Positions 6,156 through 6,774 of a stretch of DNA of 6,774 bases are shown one piece after another. The stretch covers positions 1-6,774 of the forward strand of contig CAZOIK010000146.1 of the NCBI GenBank assembly GCA_964579765.1, read 5' to 3'. Within the stretch, counting starts at the first letter, position 1. Each line of letters starts with the position of its first letter. The position numbers and the translations under genes are program-made. Source of the stretch: DATNBT01 sp964579765. GTDB lineage: Bacteria > Acidobacteriota > Vicinamibacteria > Vicinamibacterales > CAVVIG01. The notes beneath the pieces are model-generated. The model ran no database searches. It was not told the origin of the DNA and saw nothing but the letters and a program-made list of their open reading frames with translations.

Positions 6156-6774
6156 GACGGTCTCACGCGGGATGCGATGAACGGGGCGGCCTCGGCGCGC
6201 GGCATGGTCTGCTGCTCTCCGGTGCGCAGGTCCTTGACGGTGACGACACGCTGCGCGCGTTCGTCCGGTCCGACGATCGTCACGAACGGGACGTTGCGCG
6301 ACGAGGCGTACTTCAACTGTTTGCCCGGCTTACCGGGCTCGGGGTAGACGTCCACGCGCAGCCCGCTCCGGCGCAGTTCGCCGGCGAGCGCGAGCGCGTT
6401 GGCGGGCGACGCGTCGTCCTCCCAGATCGTGACCATCACATCTGCGCTGCTCGCCGCGACGTGCGCGGGAAACATCCCGCGCTCGGTCATGACGACGATG
6501 ATGCGTTCGAGGCCGAGCGAGAAGCCGCAGGCCGGGACGTCGCGGCCGAGGAACATGCCGACCAGATTGTCATAGCGTCCGCCGCCGCCGAGGCTGCCCG
6601 CGAGATCGGGCACCGAGATCTCCATGATGGCGCCCGTGTAGTATGACAGCCCGCGCGCCAGAAACGGATCGAACACGACCTTGCCGGACGCCGGCGTCTC
6701 GCCGGAGAGCTGCATCAGCGCGGCGACCTCCGCCGGCGGCGCCTGTCCCGCCGCGTTCTTCAAGCCGTCGATCG
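6152..6774 (-). CDS. hisS: Histidyl-tRNA synthetase, C-terminal part (cut by right edge)
   Basis: This is the C-terminal 206 residues of a class II synthetase that charges tRNA-His. The frame is open to the right edge (IDGLKN...), so the TTG at 6763-6761 is not a real start. In fragment numbering, the histidine-binding motif is LARGLSYYTGAIMEI (38-52). GGGGRYDNLVGMF (62-74) and the class II motif 3 ACGFSLGLERI (82-92) follow. The C-terminal anticodon-binding domain (about 112-199) includes VTIW, the GLRVDVYPEPGKPGKQLKYA segment (137-156) and PFVTIVGPDE. The gene ends with TGA at 6154-6152, overlapping the aspS TTG start by 4 nt. Motifs 1 and 2 lie outside the window. The RGLxYYTG form with S in place of the usual D, and the GGGGRYD block, look more like the eukaryote/Bacteroidetes-type HisRS than the E. 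coli type (RGLDYYNRTVFE). HisZ, the paralogue in histidine biosynthesis, is unlikely because the histidine-binding motif and anticodon domain are retained. Confidence 0.95.
   Translation of the reverse strand, partial: IDGLKNAAGQAPPAEVAALMQLSGETPASGKVVFDPFLARGLSYYTGAIMEISVPDLAGSLGGGGRYDNLVGMFLGRDVPACGFSLGLERIIVVMTERGMFPAHVAASSADVMVTIWEDDASPANALALAGELRRSGLRVDVYPEPGKPGKQLKYASSRNVPFVTIVGPDERAQRVVTVKDLRTGEQQTMPRAEAAPFIASRVRPS

Noticed and set aside
4404..6347. Long open frame (647 codons) on the plus strand across aspS and the hisS end
   Set aside because: It lies antisense to well-supported synthetase genes and is arginine/alanine/aspartate-rich with no recognisable domain. Such frames are expected opposite high-GC genes.

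Overview
The window is G+C-rich by eye and densely coding. It reads as a chromosomal segment of an acidobacterium-like organism. The main clue is a PadR-type regulator followed 2 nt later by a 910-residue duplicated MacB/FtsX-like permease. That gene pair is a hallmark of the 'ADOP' (acidobacterial duplicated orphan permease) families of Acidobacteria, and the group around Vicinamibacteria is a reasonable guess. This placement is inferred from protein character only.

Layout. (1) Positions 1-271, minus: 5' part of ybeY (rRNA-maturation endoribonuclease), cut by the left edge. It overlaps the 3' end of phoH (213-1181, minus), a PhoH-type P-loop ATPase. (2) 1182-1284: a 103-bp divergent intergenic region, the only real gap in the window. 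(3) 1285-1614 plus and 1617-4349 plus: a two-gene padR-ADOP permease unit. (4) 4356-6155 minus: aspS (aspartyl-tRNA synthetase), whose stop lies only 6 bp from the permease stop. (5) 6152-6774 minus: the C-terminal part of hisS (histidyl-tRNA synthetase), cut by the right edge and overlapping aspS by 4 nt. The accessory regulator/transporter pair therefore sits in opposite orientation between two housekeeping translation/RNA blocks (hisS-aspS and phoH-ybeY), all four of whose genes lie on the minus strand.

The most unusual signal is at the left edge. Right after the diagnostic YbeY motif TDVLSFP, the gene runs into a palindromic GC-rich sequence (1-41) that looks like a dispersed intergenic-type repeat rather than ybeY sequence. 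It stays in frame up to the edge. This could be an in-frame palindromic-element insertion in a tolerant surface loop of an important enzyme, or the beginning of a disruption; the deciding sequence lies outside the window. Other points are the 'RDHGG' signature in AspRS that resembles non-discriminating enzymes, a HisRS of the RGLxYYTG type, and possibly leaderless promoters in the divergent region. I see no RNA genes, CRISPR array, insertion sequence or convincing terminator.
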